From: Riptortus pedestris | Taxonomy: Eukaryota > Arthropoda > Insecta > Hemiptera > Alydidae | Assembly: GCA_019009955.1 (NCBI GenBank) | Contig: CM032232.1 | Coordinates: forward strand, 70,674,501-70,738,500 | Direction: 5' to 3' | DNA: 64,000 nt | Part shown: positions 24,226 to 35,460 of the stretch, piece after piece | Layout: the number at the start of each line of letters is the position of its first letter | Position numbering within the stretch: position 1 is the first letter of the stretch | Position numbers and translations under genes: made by a program | The notes under the pieces: generated by a model | What the model saw: the letters and a program-made list of their open reading frames with translations, nothing else | Databases searched by the model: none | Told to the model about the DNA's origin: nothing

Positions 24226-25273
24226 ATAATCGGCCTAGCCTAAGCAGTATCATTGTGGTGATTTCTTATAACTGATTTTCCTTGACGAAATGTTTCTTCA
24301 AATGTCTATAAATACTAATTAATTGGCTAAATTGAGGTGGGTTCATAAATATCTTGTGAGCCCATTTCTCATGAGGTAGTTGGTATCTGAATGGAATATG
24401 TAAACGTTTAGAGTAAATCATGATATCATGTTCGGTAACTGTGAAAATTAGACCAACAAGGTTGGTCCAAAAATGTAATAATAAGCAATAGGCCCAAAAT
24501 GTAAAATTAAAAGTTATTGAGTGTTGTTCACACATGTTATTAAACCAATCCAGGTTAAAAGTGACGTCCTGAAATTGTTTTTACCATTTCCGAAATTAAC
24601 GGAGTCACTTGTATTTTTCCTTTCTCATGAAGTTTTCAGTCTAAGGTGATATTGGTCCAAACCTGGAATATGCTGCTTCATCTATACCTGGTGCTCAATT
24701 AGCGTATGTAGGTGGTGAGCTTATTCTGTCCACTGAACAATTATATCATCAGGAGAGAACATATATCTACTTTATTCGCATCCGTTGGGTCTTTTTTTCT
24801 GTTTGCGGCCGCAAAAAATCGAGAGAAAAAAAAAACTAGAATTGCCCTAGAGAGAATAAGGAAGAAACGTGTAGGAGCACATGCTTGAATAATTGAATGT
24901 ATGACTGGCTAGTTGCTGTCCCTGAATATATGTGATCTCTGTGGTGCGATGGCCCGTTTTTATGTCAAGGCTAATCTAGTCCAGGGCAAGGCACAATCTA
25001 TCAGCCGACGGGGTTTATATTCGTCCAGGGAATTGGAGATGAGACTCTCTGGATAAATGTATGACATGCTGATGGCACTGGAATCTTTTTTAAATTTTAT
25101 TTACACATATCATCTACATGTAAGGAAAAACATTATTTAAAACATGACTTTTTTGGAGCTTGAGGAAAAACCCGTCATTAATATTAGAACAGAGAGCACA
25201 GTTCTCTTTTATTCCGAGGATAACTCCGAATAACAATCTTTAACAAACAATGAGCTTGACGAATAGAAAAAAT
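24226..25273. other. no gene seen; minus-strand family A scrap
   Basis: At 24277-24350 there is a diverged minus-strand distal module and 3' end of family A (TTTCTTCAAATGTCTAT). The remainder is low-copy DNA with no supported gene. Confidence 0.5.
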
Positions 25274-25777
25274 GTCCGTCACTCAGGGGCTGCGTTAACT
25301 GAGCAGATTTCCCACGTAAAGTTATACAATAGAGAAATGTCCATTCGAGTGCCGAACAGTTACGGAAACGGCCGAACTAGCTTTTGGCGAGAACTTCGTC
25401 TGTTATGCACCCACATTTAATAAAAATGCAAAAATCTCGGTTAATATTCAAGATAGAGAATAAATGTATATAACAATGTTTATGGTAAATTTAATTTGCA
25501 ATAAGATTGATTTTATACGATTTTCTGTCCGATGTATAGTAACGGAGGTATATCGAATTTTCAAAAATCCCCCCACTAACCCCCCCCCCCTCCCACCGGT
25601 CCGATTTCAACCATTAACGAACATGATCTGTCTTTTAAATATCGAGTTTGGTAACTATCAAACAAAAATTGCGACCGCTAGAGCGTTAACAGACAAATAC
25701 ATATATAGACATTTTTCGAAAACCGCGTCATGACTAAGACCTCAATAGCTGATTTCCCTTAAGGGAAATCTGCTAAA
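25274..25777 (+). mobile_element. family A reference copy, complete (~504 bp)
   Basis: This is the clearest full short copy. It starts GTCCGTCACTCAGGGGC, with subterminal AGCAGATTTCCC about 29 bases in. In order follow GAGAAATGTCC, CGGCCGAACTAGC, AATATTCAAGATAGAG, GTAACGGAGGTATATCG, a 13-base C run, GGTCCGATTTCAACC, GTTTGGTAACTATC, GACCGCTAGAGCGTTAACAG and a minimal TA slot. The shortened distal module ends TGATTTCCCTTAAGGGAAAT then CTGCTAAAA. The 3' palindrome repeats the subterminal 5' motif in inverted form. No open frame; it must move in trans. Confidence 0.9.
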
Positions 25778-26055
25778 AGATTAATGAGAATAAAATTTGG
25801 TAACGTGCTTCATAATATAACTGCTTTATGTTGTTAATAAGAAAAGAGTAGGAGTGGTGCTTTACTAAAGCCCAAAAACTAAAAAATACAAATATCTCGG
25901 TTAGTAATCAACAAAAAGCGAAAAAAACGTACATACCAACAATTATAAAACATTAAATCTTCAATATGATTTGTTCTATACAATTTTTCGATCAGTTACA
26001 ATTTTATTTCGATTTTTAATTAGGGATATATTAAGAATTTTCGGTTCTATTACCT
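25778..26055 (+). mobile_element. old family A internal fragment
   Basis: Directly after the complete copy, this piece matches the proximal half of the element at 525 (AGGAGTGG, CAAATATCTCGGTTAGTAAT, TTCTATACAATTTTTCGAT). No ends are preserved. Confidence 0.65.
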
Positions 26056-26459
26056 GAAGAGATGAACTCTAGGTGAAAAAAAAAAAAAAAAAAAAAAAAG
26101 AAGATTTTTTGAAAAATAATTAGAAATAAATATATTCTCATATATTATCTATTTCAATTTTATTTATAAGGATCAGAATATTTTAGCATAAGGCTATATA
26201 TTTGCTTTCACAGTTATTAAAACACGCCAAGCTAGCGATGCGATTAGATGCAAAACACCCGGATGGGATTCACACATTTGAGGGTAAGCGTTATTCCAAC
26301 CCGCATAATATATATGTACAATAATTTAGTGATCGTCACTATAGGGGACACCAATTTAAAATTCATAACAACACAGCTGACATAATGAACTCCCTTGACG
26401 TTCATGAAAATAAATATTATAACTAGTAATGCTCACATTTTGAATAATGTCAGTGAAAG
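26056..26459. other. no gene seen
   Basis: AT-rich with a 25-base A run at about 26075-26099. Nothing else recognised. Confidence 0.5.
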
Positions 26460-26474
26460 TCTCTCTCCCTCTCA

Positions 26475-26520
<46 letters not shown>
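26460..26520. repeat. compound microsatellite (TC)n(TA)n
   Basis: A CT-rich tract followed by (TA)n that runs directly into the start of a family C element. The same compound order occurs in the slot of the family A copy at 525. Confidence 0.93.
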
Positions 26521-26521
<1 letters not shown>

Positions 26522-27566
26522 AAATTGTAACCTCTGTCTGTACATTGATTTTTTTCGCAAAATTTCACGATAACATTTCATTTCACATGCCATATACACC
26601 ATAACTGTATTTTGTTTCTTTGGTGTCTGTTTGTTTGATACCTTTTCACGCATAAACGGCTGAACCGACTATTATGCAACTTGGTATGAACATTACTACT
26701 AACATAACTTAGACTTTAGGCTATTATAATATTCTCTGAGATGAACAGGACTGGGGATTATAAAGGATTCCTGAAATTAAATATAATATTTCGTTTCCAC
26801 ATATGCACATAACAAAAGTTGTTTATTTTGTTATTTAGAGAAACTTTTGTAACTTTTGTCGTATACCGAAGTTTAAATGCGTTATACGTTAACAATTATA
26901 GCAGGAGTCAACAATATTATTTGCCAAAAAAGACTCAACAGAACTAAATAAAACTCGGTATGTGTATTAGCAGTGAGGCCTTCATTATAATAAGCCATAC
27001 CAACATTTCTATGGACGGGCAGGAGTGGGGGTTATAAGGGAAGCCTGAAATTAAAAATAGCGATATTTCGTTACATATTTTTTTTTCCTCAAATAATAAA
27101 ATAACAAAAATTGTTTATTTTGTTATTTGGAGTAACTTTTGTTATATAAACTTTTGTCGTATACCTAAGTATAAATGAGTTATACGTTAAAACATTAGCG
27201 GGCACTAACGGCTGAACCGAACTTAACAAATCTCGGTATGTCAATTAGCATTAATTCTTCCATGATTATAAGTTATATTAAAATTTTTAGGTTCGAATGG
27301 GAGGGGGGTTAAAAGGGAGGCCAGAAATAAAAATTCACCATATTTACATGTATAAGAGACGGGAAATATAAAAATATCGAAGACTGTGAAGCCTTATCAA
27401 ACAAATAATTCTTTTATTAGCAAATCCACGGCAAAGATGGGTATCAATCCTAAACACTGGGACGGGTAAATGTCAAAATATTGTGCAATGTAAAGCCTGC
27501 TAAAAAATACCATCACCATTCAGCCTCAAATGAATTCCCGGGCGAAGACGGGTATCAGAGCTAGTA
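26521..27566 (+). mobile_element. family C element between (TA)n tracts
   Basis: It starts AAAATTGTAACCTCTGTCTG and contains TTTCTTTGGTGTCTGTTTGT and three ~280-base internal units starting near 26655, 26931 and 27210. Each unit carries GGCTGAACCGA-like sequence, AGGAGTGGGGGTTATAA and an AAAAGTTGTTTATTTTG block. It ends CCCGGGCGAAGACGGGTATC, then CTAG and (TA)n. No coding capacity. The class is uncertain: the CCCGGCTTCGCC end is widespread in invertebrate repeats, but I cannot name the family. Confidence 0.78.
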
Positions 27567-27875
27567 TATATATATATATATATATACCCACATATACACA
27601 CACACATCACCCACATATGTACCCATTATCTACATAAAAAAATTCCGTCACGCAGTGGCTGCGAAAACTAAGCAGATTTCCCACGTGAAGTTGTACAGTA
27701 GAGACATTTCACGAGAGCCGAACAGTTACGGAAACGGCCGAGCTAGCTTTTAGCAGAAACTCACTACTAGAACCGAAGTTAGCCATCTCATCTACGCACA
27801 CACTTAATAAAAATGCAAATATTTCGGTTAATATTCAAAATAGAGAATAAATGTATGTAACAATATTTATAGTAA

Positions 27876-28541
27876 ACTAGCTAAGGTACCCGGCTTTGCT
27901 TGGGAAATCATTTGAGTCTGAATGATGATTTTTTTTTTTTTTGAGCTTTGCTTTGTACATCAGCTATTTTTCGTGTCTATAACATTGTTGACCCCTTCTA
28001 CAGTTTTTAGCGTATATCTTATATATACTTCGTTATATAATGAATATATTAGGAAATATCGCGATTTTATATTTCATACCTCTCTTATAACCCCCACTCT
28101 TATTCGTACCTCGAAATGTTAATATAGCTTATAATCAGGGAGGTGTTAATACCAAATCGCATACGGAGTTTCATTTACTTCGGTTGAGTCTTTTGTGCCA
28201 TATAAAATGTTGGCTCCCTGTTTAGTTTTTAGTATATATTTAGTTTATACTTTGTTATACAACAAAAGTGAATATAACAAAAGTTACTCTAAGTGACAAC
28301 ATAAACAACTTTTGTCATGTGCATATTTGCCGAAAAACCAATAGAAAACGAAATATCGCAATTTTTAATTTCAGGCCTCCCTTATTACCCCCGGACGAAC
28401 TGGACCCAGAGAATATTAATGTAGCCTAAAGCCTATCCTGGGTTAGTAGAGATATACATAGCATGTTTCATAAAATTCAATTCAGCCGTTTACGGTTCTA
28501 TAAAGGACATACAGACAAACATTTATTTTTATATATAAGAT
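27876..28541 (-). mobile_element. family C copy, 5' truncated, inside family A
   Basis: Plus-strand order is the inverse of 26521: it begins CTAGCTAAGGTACCCGGC, contains about two internal units and stops near CAGCCGTTTACGG followed by ATACAGACAAACATT and a short TA tract. It lacks the TTTGGTGTCTG end. Confidence 0.8.
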
Positions 28542-28548
28542 AAAGATA

Positions 28549-28610
28549 GAGGTGTTTGACCTTTTTGACCCTTCCGTTGATGATGGACCTCCACCAGCCA
28601 GCCCAAATCC
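28549..28610 (+). mobile_element. fragment of small TIR element X (right part)
   Basis: An internal part (GGTGTTTGACCTTTTTGACC) is followed by an arm (GATGGACCTCCACCAGCC to CCCAAATCC). At 40497 the reverse complement of this arm lies on the other side of the same internal part. The parsimonious full element has ~31-base terminal inverted repeats; this copy lacks the left one. Confidence 0.6.
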
Positions 28611-28748
28611 TGAGGATATTATATATAATTTTGAACGGACCTCATTTTCGTCATCTCCTGGGTAGGATTGATAGACACTTGAAGAAAATTTTTCGAAAAT
28701 CGTGTCATACCTCAATAGCAGATTTCCCTTAAGGGATATCTGCTAAAA

Positions 28749-29500
28749 TGATTTGTTAGCAACGATCATACGAATGAATGAGGACATCTGAACTCTAATG
28801 CATCAGTTTTGGTTCTACTTGAGCTGTAAGCTTCTACTCATTACTAAGCCCTTACTCGATTGAAGATGGTGAATAAATGAGTCACCAAACCGGTTGTAGA
28901 ATAAACAATTTATTCTGGACTGCACCGTATTTATTACTCTCCTTTAATTGGATTGGGCTCTTCAACCCGTTCGAAATTAGACCTAGAAACGTAACATTTT
29001 GCTTTTCCTGAAAATCTGAACGAAACTTTTCTTTTTTTTGTTCCTGTAATTCTGCCCCATCACTAATCATTCCATAGACCCCTTCGTTTTCTGTCCACAC
29101 TTATGAAAAGTAAAGTATTCCCCTATAGTTAATCAGGTTATGTAGAATTAATTTGGGTGAGTATCCTTTATTTTAATCTGGCTAGGAAGTTCATTTTATT
29201 TAATACAGAGTATAAAAAACTTTACATTTCTCTACCAGATTAATAGTATAAAATAAATAATAACGTAATTGGAACTATTTCCCCAAGCTTCGTTTATATT
29301 GAACTTAGAGTCGTGACTCTACTAGCACCTTTCTTTTGTATGAATTTCTTCTTAAAAATTAGGACATTTTCTTTCGTTTACCAGGTTAAATGTAGTCCAA
29401 CCTATTTTGATTAGGCATACTTTCTAGCAACTTTCCTCTTCCTATTCTCACTTTAAATTCTTTTAATTTATGAAACAATAAGGTTATATAGTTTATAATA
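28749..29500. other. no gene seen
   Basis: Low-copy DNA. A minus-strand frame of 72 codons at 28882-29100 has no recognised motif. Confidence 0.45.
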
Positions 29501-30360
29501 CTCTACTATAGCTGTAATGTGAAAATATAAGTACTATATTGATAAAATCACAATGGGAAGACGGGAGCAAAATATGAAATTTTAATTAAAAATAATATTT
29601 TTATTAGTACATATTATTAAAAACTATAGTCTGAAATAAGATAGTAGGAATTTTTAAAAGATTGAAAAGTAATTATTTAGATAATTTAAATTAGAATTAA
29701 TTTGAATAAATAATAGATTGCTTTAATAGTAGTGAGGTTATACTAATTATAAAATATTAATACTATAAGACTTATAGGGATTAATGAAATTTAAATTACG
29801 ATATTAGAATATAACTATAATCTGACTAGGCCGCAGCATTTTGAAGTGTATTTGAATTTTTACTTATTCCTTAATTACGGAAAGTGCAGTTTCTTGAAAA
29901 AATAATTCTCTTATATGAGATGAGGTACTGGAGGCCATTGAAGTGCCCATTTGAAGTGTGTGTATTCTTCAACCATCACCTGCTAGGATTATCCGCTTGG
30001 TAATCACACTTCCCCAGAAGACTCTTTTAGGATTCCATCATCTTTTCCTGGCCTCGTTCTCCGCTTTCTCGAAGTGGTCCAAAATTATTAAAATTTTCTT
30101 CACGTTTGGAAATTTTTTACTAAACTTCCTTACTTTATTAAAATCAAGCAATCTCGCGGTAAACACATTTTTCAATTTAAAAGATTAATAATTTTGTATT
30201 TCCTGAAGAATGGCAACCATGGGTCCCTTACCTGCCAAGTTCTTGTGAATCCAAGTCTTTAGTTTTGAAACTGAACACAAAACATTCGTGATAATAATGA
30301 TCCCTTCTGGCCCAAGGCATAATCAATTCCAATAAAATAACGAATTCTAAATCATCTACT
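29501..30360. other. no gene seen
   Basis: Strongly AT-rich to about 29900, then a more balanced stretch around 29930-30180 with a 76-codon plus frame (29958-30188) that I do not recognise. No repeat family. Confidence 0.45.
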
Positions 30361-31926
30361 GTAATAATTAAGTATAATTAATAAGTAATTTGGGATGCTA
30401 ATGGACGTGCGGGTTAAGGTACTTACATTTACCACTGCCCTCAGCTATCTAAAGGTACAGAATAGGTCCAGGTTTGGTCACCACCAAGAGAGAACATTAG
30501 TTTACGAGTTCACTACCAGAGAGCGCTAGTGCCAGGCACTTGTGGATTAGTGGAGCTCTGGAAAGTATATGTCTGACAGCCCGTTGGGATGACTAAATGT
30601 TACGACTCTCTTCGATCCCGTTCACGGGTACTATGTTGACCGTCAGTCTAATGGAGGCAAGTCGTTCCAGGCTCTGCTTTGGTTAAAGAGGTTGTGCGTA
30701 GTGTTATCACTCAATAGGCAAAATTCTGACCAAGGACACCTCGAGTCTCACTTGGAGGTCGCTGAAGATTACTCTACAGTCATAGTGCCAAACCGAAAAA
30801 GCAATTAATTTGAAGTTGTTGTCGTAGATATTCAGGGGCCTTGTAGCAATTATTAAGGAGATATATCCGATTGCAATTGTCGGACTGGTGGCACATAAAG
30901 TTTAGTGGCTTATGTACGCTCGAGGGATGAATTTATAACAATTCTGGTCTCGAATAAGGTTATCTCTATTCTTCTTGATGACTTAAATATTGTCTCATGC
31001 TAAAGGCAGTGAGAATCCACGCATGTCTTTCTCTTCCTTAATGGACTAGAGAAACTCTGTTCTCGGAGAAAACTGCAAAGCTCATCCCGTATTCGTTCAG
31101 GTTTTTTTTTTTTTTTTTAATTTTTTTTTTTTAGTTTTTTATTTGCTAAACCAATTCTAACTTAAACATCAATTGAATGAGATGTTTACGGGTTACTGGT
31201 TTCAATATGGATCAACAGATAACTAAATATCCTCCTGCCTTCTACCAGCTTGTATAAACTGAATGGAACGGGCAAATCAGTTTTGATCGTATGTAGATGA
31301 GTTCCAAAGAGATGCAAAAACTGTTGGCGGTGAGGAATGGACCTATTGACACCCGAGGGGCTAAGTGTGATATTAGTCATTCAGATCTATTATTCAGTCT
31401 GTATGTGGTAGCTGAGAGTAGCGAGGCATAGGGGGTTGAACGACCTCTCACCGGGTAGTCCTCGACACACTACCATCAAGGACTGGGGCTCGAGGCCGCT
31501 CCAATCTTACCTCTCAGCTCAGTCAAAGCTGGCACAAATGGAAAGTTCTCCAAGCATAAAGTAAACTAAGTTTAAAATAACAGAACGGTATTCGAACTAA
31601 AAATAAAAGTGTAAAACGCCCCTGACATATCCTAAAAAAATTCGTTGCCTTAATAGTCAACATAGCCTGGCTCACGCCTTTGGTGGAAGACCAGTAGTCA
31701 GCGCTCACTGCAGCTCTACAGACCTTAAATCACTACTTTTTTATTCAAGTAGCTATAAAACGTCCTCACGACGCTGAGTAGGAAGCGGACAGAACCCCCA
31801 ATTACCAACTCTAGCCACGGTGACTGCACAGTTACAAAACATTAAGAATTCGTTCCCGGTGTTCAAATTTTGAGCCTCCACCACCGTGCCACATGTCACC
31901 TCTTCTTGTACTAATCAAATATAAAA
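30361..31926. other. low-copy DNA of balanced composition, no supported gene
   Basis: Between about 30380 and 31900 base composition is nearer to even, interrupted by T runs at 31100-31140. Several short minus frames (31186-31380, 31523-31708) lack motifs. A segment at about 31437-31487 (GGGTTGAACGACC, TCCTCGACACACTACC) recurs in diverged form at 34550-34600. Possibly low-copy transposon or unannotated transcript sequence. Confidence 0.4.
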
Positions 31927-32074
31927 ACTCCGTCAAGCACTGGCTGCGTTCAGTAAGCAGATTTCCCACGTGAGTTGCGTATTTGCATTTATCTCAAATC
32001 ATAAAAGTTCAATGAGAACAATATTTGATATTCAGGGTTCAATTAACAAATATATATGTATATAAGGTCCGTTC

Positions 32075-32105
<31 letters not shown>

Positions 32106-32129
32106 AAATATAAAATTATATATATATAC

Positions 32130-32174
<45 letters not shown>

Positions 32175-32186
32175 TTTTCTTTTCTT

Positions 32187-32777
32187 TTTAGCAGATTTAC
32201 CTTAAGGGAAATCAGCTATTGAGGTCGTACTCATGACGCGATTTTCAAAAAGTTTTTTTTCAAATGTCTATCGATCCTACCTTTGGAGATGACGAAAATG
32301 AGGTCCGTTCAAAATTATATATATATGTGTGTGTGTCTGTTAACGCTCTAGCGGTCGCAATTTTTGCTTGATCGTTACCAAAATCGATATTTAAACGTTT
32401 TCTATAAAAATAAACATCAGGTTCGTTAATGGCTGAAATCGGAGCAGTCGGAGAGGGGGGGTTCAGAGGGGAGGATTTTTGAAAATTCAAAATATCTCCG
32501 TTACTATACGTCAAATCGAACAATTGTATAGAATCAATCTTATTGCGCATTAAATTTACTATAAATATTATTATAAACATTTATCCTATATCTTCAATAC
32601 TAACCGAGATATTTGCATTTTTATCTCGAGGTGAGATCGGCTAATTTCGGGTCTTGTCATGAGTTTCCGTCAAGAGCTAGTACGGCCGTATCCGTAATTG
32701 TTCGGCTCCCGTTAAATTTCTCTATTGTAAAACTTCACGTGGGAAATCTGCTTACTTTACGCAGCCCCTGCGTGATG

Positions 32778-32782
<5 letters not shown>
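32187..32782 (-). mobile_element. family A copy nested in family A
   Basis: Plus-strand start TAGCAGATTTACCTTAAGGG, then GAAATCAGCTATTGAGG. Internal order is complete with slot (TA)n plus (TG)n at about 32318-32335, C/G tract, and the minus-strand 5' end CATCACGCAGGGGCTGC. A 26-base T run follows. Confidence 0.88.
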
Positions 32783-32811
<29 letters not shown>

Positions 32812-32839
32812 GGACCTTATTTTCATCATCCCCTGTGTA

Positions 32840-32958
32840 GATGTGGTATATCAATACATTGTATTTAACATACGATAAAAAGTCACATGTGTAACAAAGA
32901 ATGAATTATTGTGTTTTGTTACTATGAAAATAAAGTGGTGTATTCGAATATGTTACAG
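32840..32958. mobile_element. 119-bp insertion in a family A distal module
   Basis: The family A sequence CCTGTGTAGGATCGATGG is split after TGTGTA, with TA (or TAG) present on both sides of the inserted 119 bases. The insert begins GATGTGGTATATC and ends ATATGTTACAG; I see no terminal inverted repeats. Its nature is unknown. Confidence 0.55.
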
Positions 32959-33047
32959 TAGGATCGATGGACATTTGAGGAAACTTTTTCGAAAACCGTG
33001 TCATGAGTATGGTCTCAATAGTTCCCTAAGGATAATCTGCTAAAAGG

Positions 33048-33273
33048 AAGTCGATCAGAAAACCAGAATTTAATACTTGGTCAGATAATATTTCTCATGC
33101 ATGCTTAAACGTGGGCGTAGTAGTTTCACTCAGAACACAGACAGGATAAATAAAGGATTAAACTCAGAATTTTACCTGGTTTGTGGGAGAGAAACTATGA
33201 TGGCTACCACCTACTCTCTTCTTTCTGCTTTATTTTTTCAAGAAATTTATGATGGATAACTACTTTATAGTTG
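33048..33273. other. no gene seen
   Basis: Short low-copy stretch between family A and a family C fragment. Confidence 0.5.
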
Positions 33274-33430
33274 ACTAGCTAAGGTACCTGGCGATGCCCG
33301 GGAAATATTTGTAGACTCACTAATGATGGTATTTTTATACCAAGACTTCAATGTGTACAATTACACTTCCCTCCACGACATTGTTTTTCCGTATTAGCTA
33401 ATCCTAAAGGGTAACTTTACATTAAATAGA
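33274..33430 (-). mobile_element. family C terminal fragment
   Basis: Begins CTAGCTAAGGTACCTGGC with GATGCCCGGGAAAT, as in the other minus-strand family C ends, and fades after about 150 bases. Confidence 0.65.
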
Positions 33431-34338
33431 ATATAAATTTTAGTTATGAAGAATAAATGAAAATGTGTTCCTAATATTTTCCTCTCCACTTTTTGTGACT
33501 CACCGTTTTTGAATAATCCACACCATAATCATAGCATTTATTATAATTAAATAATATCTATAATGAACATATTTCCCGTCAAAACCAATCCGAGCACATA
33601 TAGTTTAAGCATTGTTTTGTACATAAGGTTATATTCATAATAGTAAATCTCACAATCAGTGGAAATTACTTCCAGTAATTCCAGTATTTCACAGGAAATA
33701 AGTAAACTCAATTAACTGATTTAGCCTCCGGTCGACGTCTGCTCCCGCATCAACATTGCTTTCCTTAAATTATTGATCCAAAATATTATTTTAATAATTT
33801 ATCTACCTGATGGAATTAAATAATAGTGGAACCCTAAAAATAATTTCATTTATATCCAAGAAGCTAGGTGGGGGAAGAGATCGCTGCCCTCCTTGCAATC
33901 TAAGTAATCTTTAAACAATCATATCGAGTTTAAACACATATTGTCTTTTGTCTTAATGATATTACCATTGTTATGATTAAAAATTAATATCTTCATTCAA
34001 CGCGAGACAGTTGATATGTTTAATAGCAAAATATTAATTTTTACAACCTTCCCTGTAAACTGAGGGGAGATAAATTGATTTAAAAGTTCTTTTATTTAGA
34101 TGATATTGGATTTTGGATTACTACTTTACATAATGTTATAATTTCAAAACGTTGCCTAATAAAACATGAGAACATAAATGCTAGTAAATGTTGACACATT
34201 TTTATATGTTTAAAACTCTGAATCAATTTTAATTATTATAGATTAACATTAAGTCTGTGACAAGCATTAGAAATCAATAGAGATATTTGTTATCACTATG
34301 TTTTACATTTTTAAAATAATAGATCTATATGAGAAAGG
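33431..34338. other. no gene seen
   Basis: AT-rich low-copy DNA. No open frame or repeat recognised. Confidence 0.5.
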
Positions 34339-34372
34339 GGACGACCTCAATAGCTGACTCCCTTAAGGGAAA
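34339..34372 (+). mobile_element. family A 3' end fragment
   Basis: Only GACCTCAATAGCTGACTCCC and the partial palindrome TTAAGGGAAA remain. Confidence 0.6.
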
Positions 34373-34740
34373 GTTTCAGATAAATGTTCATAAAATGTTA
34401 AAGCAGTCTTATTAATAGATTTGAGTGGAATTTCAAAAATATGATTGTGTGGAATACTTTTGTCTACAAAAGGAAAAGTAAAGGTAGTTTTATATAACTC
34501 TCTACTACTTTTGCTTGTAAGGAGACTTGAGCAGTATTCTTTGACTGGGTTGAACGACCGCAGAAAGGCTAGGCCTCGACACAGTACGATCAAGGACCGA
34601 CAGGAGGTCAAAGTGTTTCGACACAACCCCCACAAACCAATAGACAAGTCATTCCCCTAGGAGGGGGAACCATACTCCAAATGTCATTTCTAGGCCCTAG
34701 CTCGTGGACTACTCCAAGAATAAACTTAACCTGAAAACCA
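34373..34740. other. no gene seen
   Basis: Low-copy DNA with two overlapping opposite-strand frames (34363-34660), neither recognised. Contains the diverged relative (34550-34600) of the 31437 segment. Confidence 0.45.
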
Positions 34741-34748
34741 TTTTGTAT

Positions 34749-34804
<56 letters not shown>

Positions 34805-34810
34805 TTGTAT

Positions 34811-34848
<38 letters not shown>

Positions 34849-34854
34849 TTGTAT

Positions 34855-34889
<35 letters not shown>
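34741..34889. repeat. higher-order (TA)n array
   Basis: Three (TA)n tracts, each preceded by GTATTATG. The second and third joints read TTAGTTGTATTATG. The unit is therefore the 14-base spacer plus a TA block of decreasing length. The tract is not inside a family A copy. Confidence 0.92.
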
Positions 34890-34894
<5 letters not shown>

Positions 34895-35159
34895 GAAAAA
34901 AATCGTGCCCCCACCCATGGCAAATTTCTTAATGCACCTTCGTATTTTTAGATGATGCATATGAAATAACGTTTTGTAGTCCAGTCGACATTGGTGCAGT
35001 ATCCAATTATCTACAATGACATTTAACTATAGATTTCATATGACACGTATATATTTTGTAATAAGAAGCACCATTTGAAAAAAATAAAATAAATAAAACT
35101 CAATTTTGATAGATACATAATGATGTTGCTTTATCCTGAAAATTTTCTGGTACTAAACA
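34890..35159. other. no gene seen
   Basis: Low-copy AT-rich DNA. Confidence 0.5.
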
Positions 35160-35460
35160 AAGTCCGTCACGCAAGGGCTGCGTAAACTAAGCAGATATCT
35201 CAAGGTTTACAATAGATAAATATACATACTGGTAACATCACCGTAAATATTAAGTGAATTAATACAAACGGTAATAAGAAATCAGATACAAGTTAATAAC
35301 TCTACAACGGAAAACTTCTGAATTGTAAACAACCTGAATTCTAGACAGGAAAGAAACCCCACTGATGAAATATATATGAATATAACATATTGGTTTTATT
35401 GAAAACTATTAACTATTATTAGTGCTGTAATTTGTAATGAATTAGAATAAGTTTAATTAA
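35160..35460 (+). mobile_element. family A long-subfamily 5' part
   Basis: Starts GTCCGTCACGCAAGGGCTGC with AAGCAGATATCTC and continues with the long-subfamily block to about 35455. There it meets an inverted family A copy through ATTTGTCTGTTACC. Confidence 0.78.

Larger units (their letters stand above)
27641..28748 (+). mobile_element. family A copy carrying a family C insertion
   Basis: The proximal part (27641-27875) starts TTCCGTCACGCAGTGGC and is normal up to AATATTTATAGTAAA. Family C on the minus strand then takes over. The distal module resumes at about 28614 (TATATATAATTTTGAACGG) and ends AGCAGATTTCCCTTAAGGG, then CTGCTAAAA at 28748. The stretch between the core and the slot is lost. 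A separate 62-base piece lies just before the distal module. Confidence 0.85.
31927..33047 (+). mobile_element. family A copy split by a nested minus-strand copy
   Basis: The 5' fragment (31927-32040) starts CTCCGTCAAGCACTGGCTGC with AGCAGATTTCCCACGTG. The distal module resumes after a T run at 32809 (AACGGACCTTATTTTCATCA) and ends TAAGGATAATCTGCTAAAA at 33047. The distal module itself holds a 119-base insertion at about 32840-32958. The middle is occupied by poly-A, (TA)n and a reverse-oriented family A copy. Confidence 0.78.

Noticed and set aside
28541..28748. Host gene fragment captured by family A
   Set aside because: The shared piece recurs at 40497 as an insertion with 10-bp direct repeats and an inverted arm, which fits a small mobile element better than an exon.
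34704..34960. Tyr-Ile repeat proteins in both strands
   Set aside because: They are translations of (TA)n tracts. The same holds for many other short frames across family A slots.
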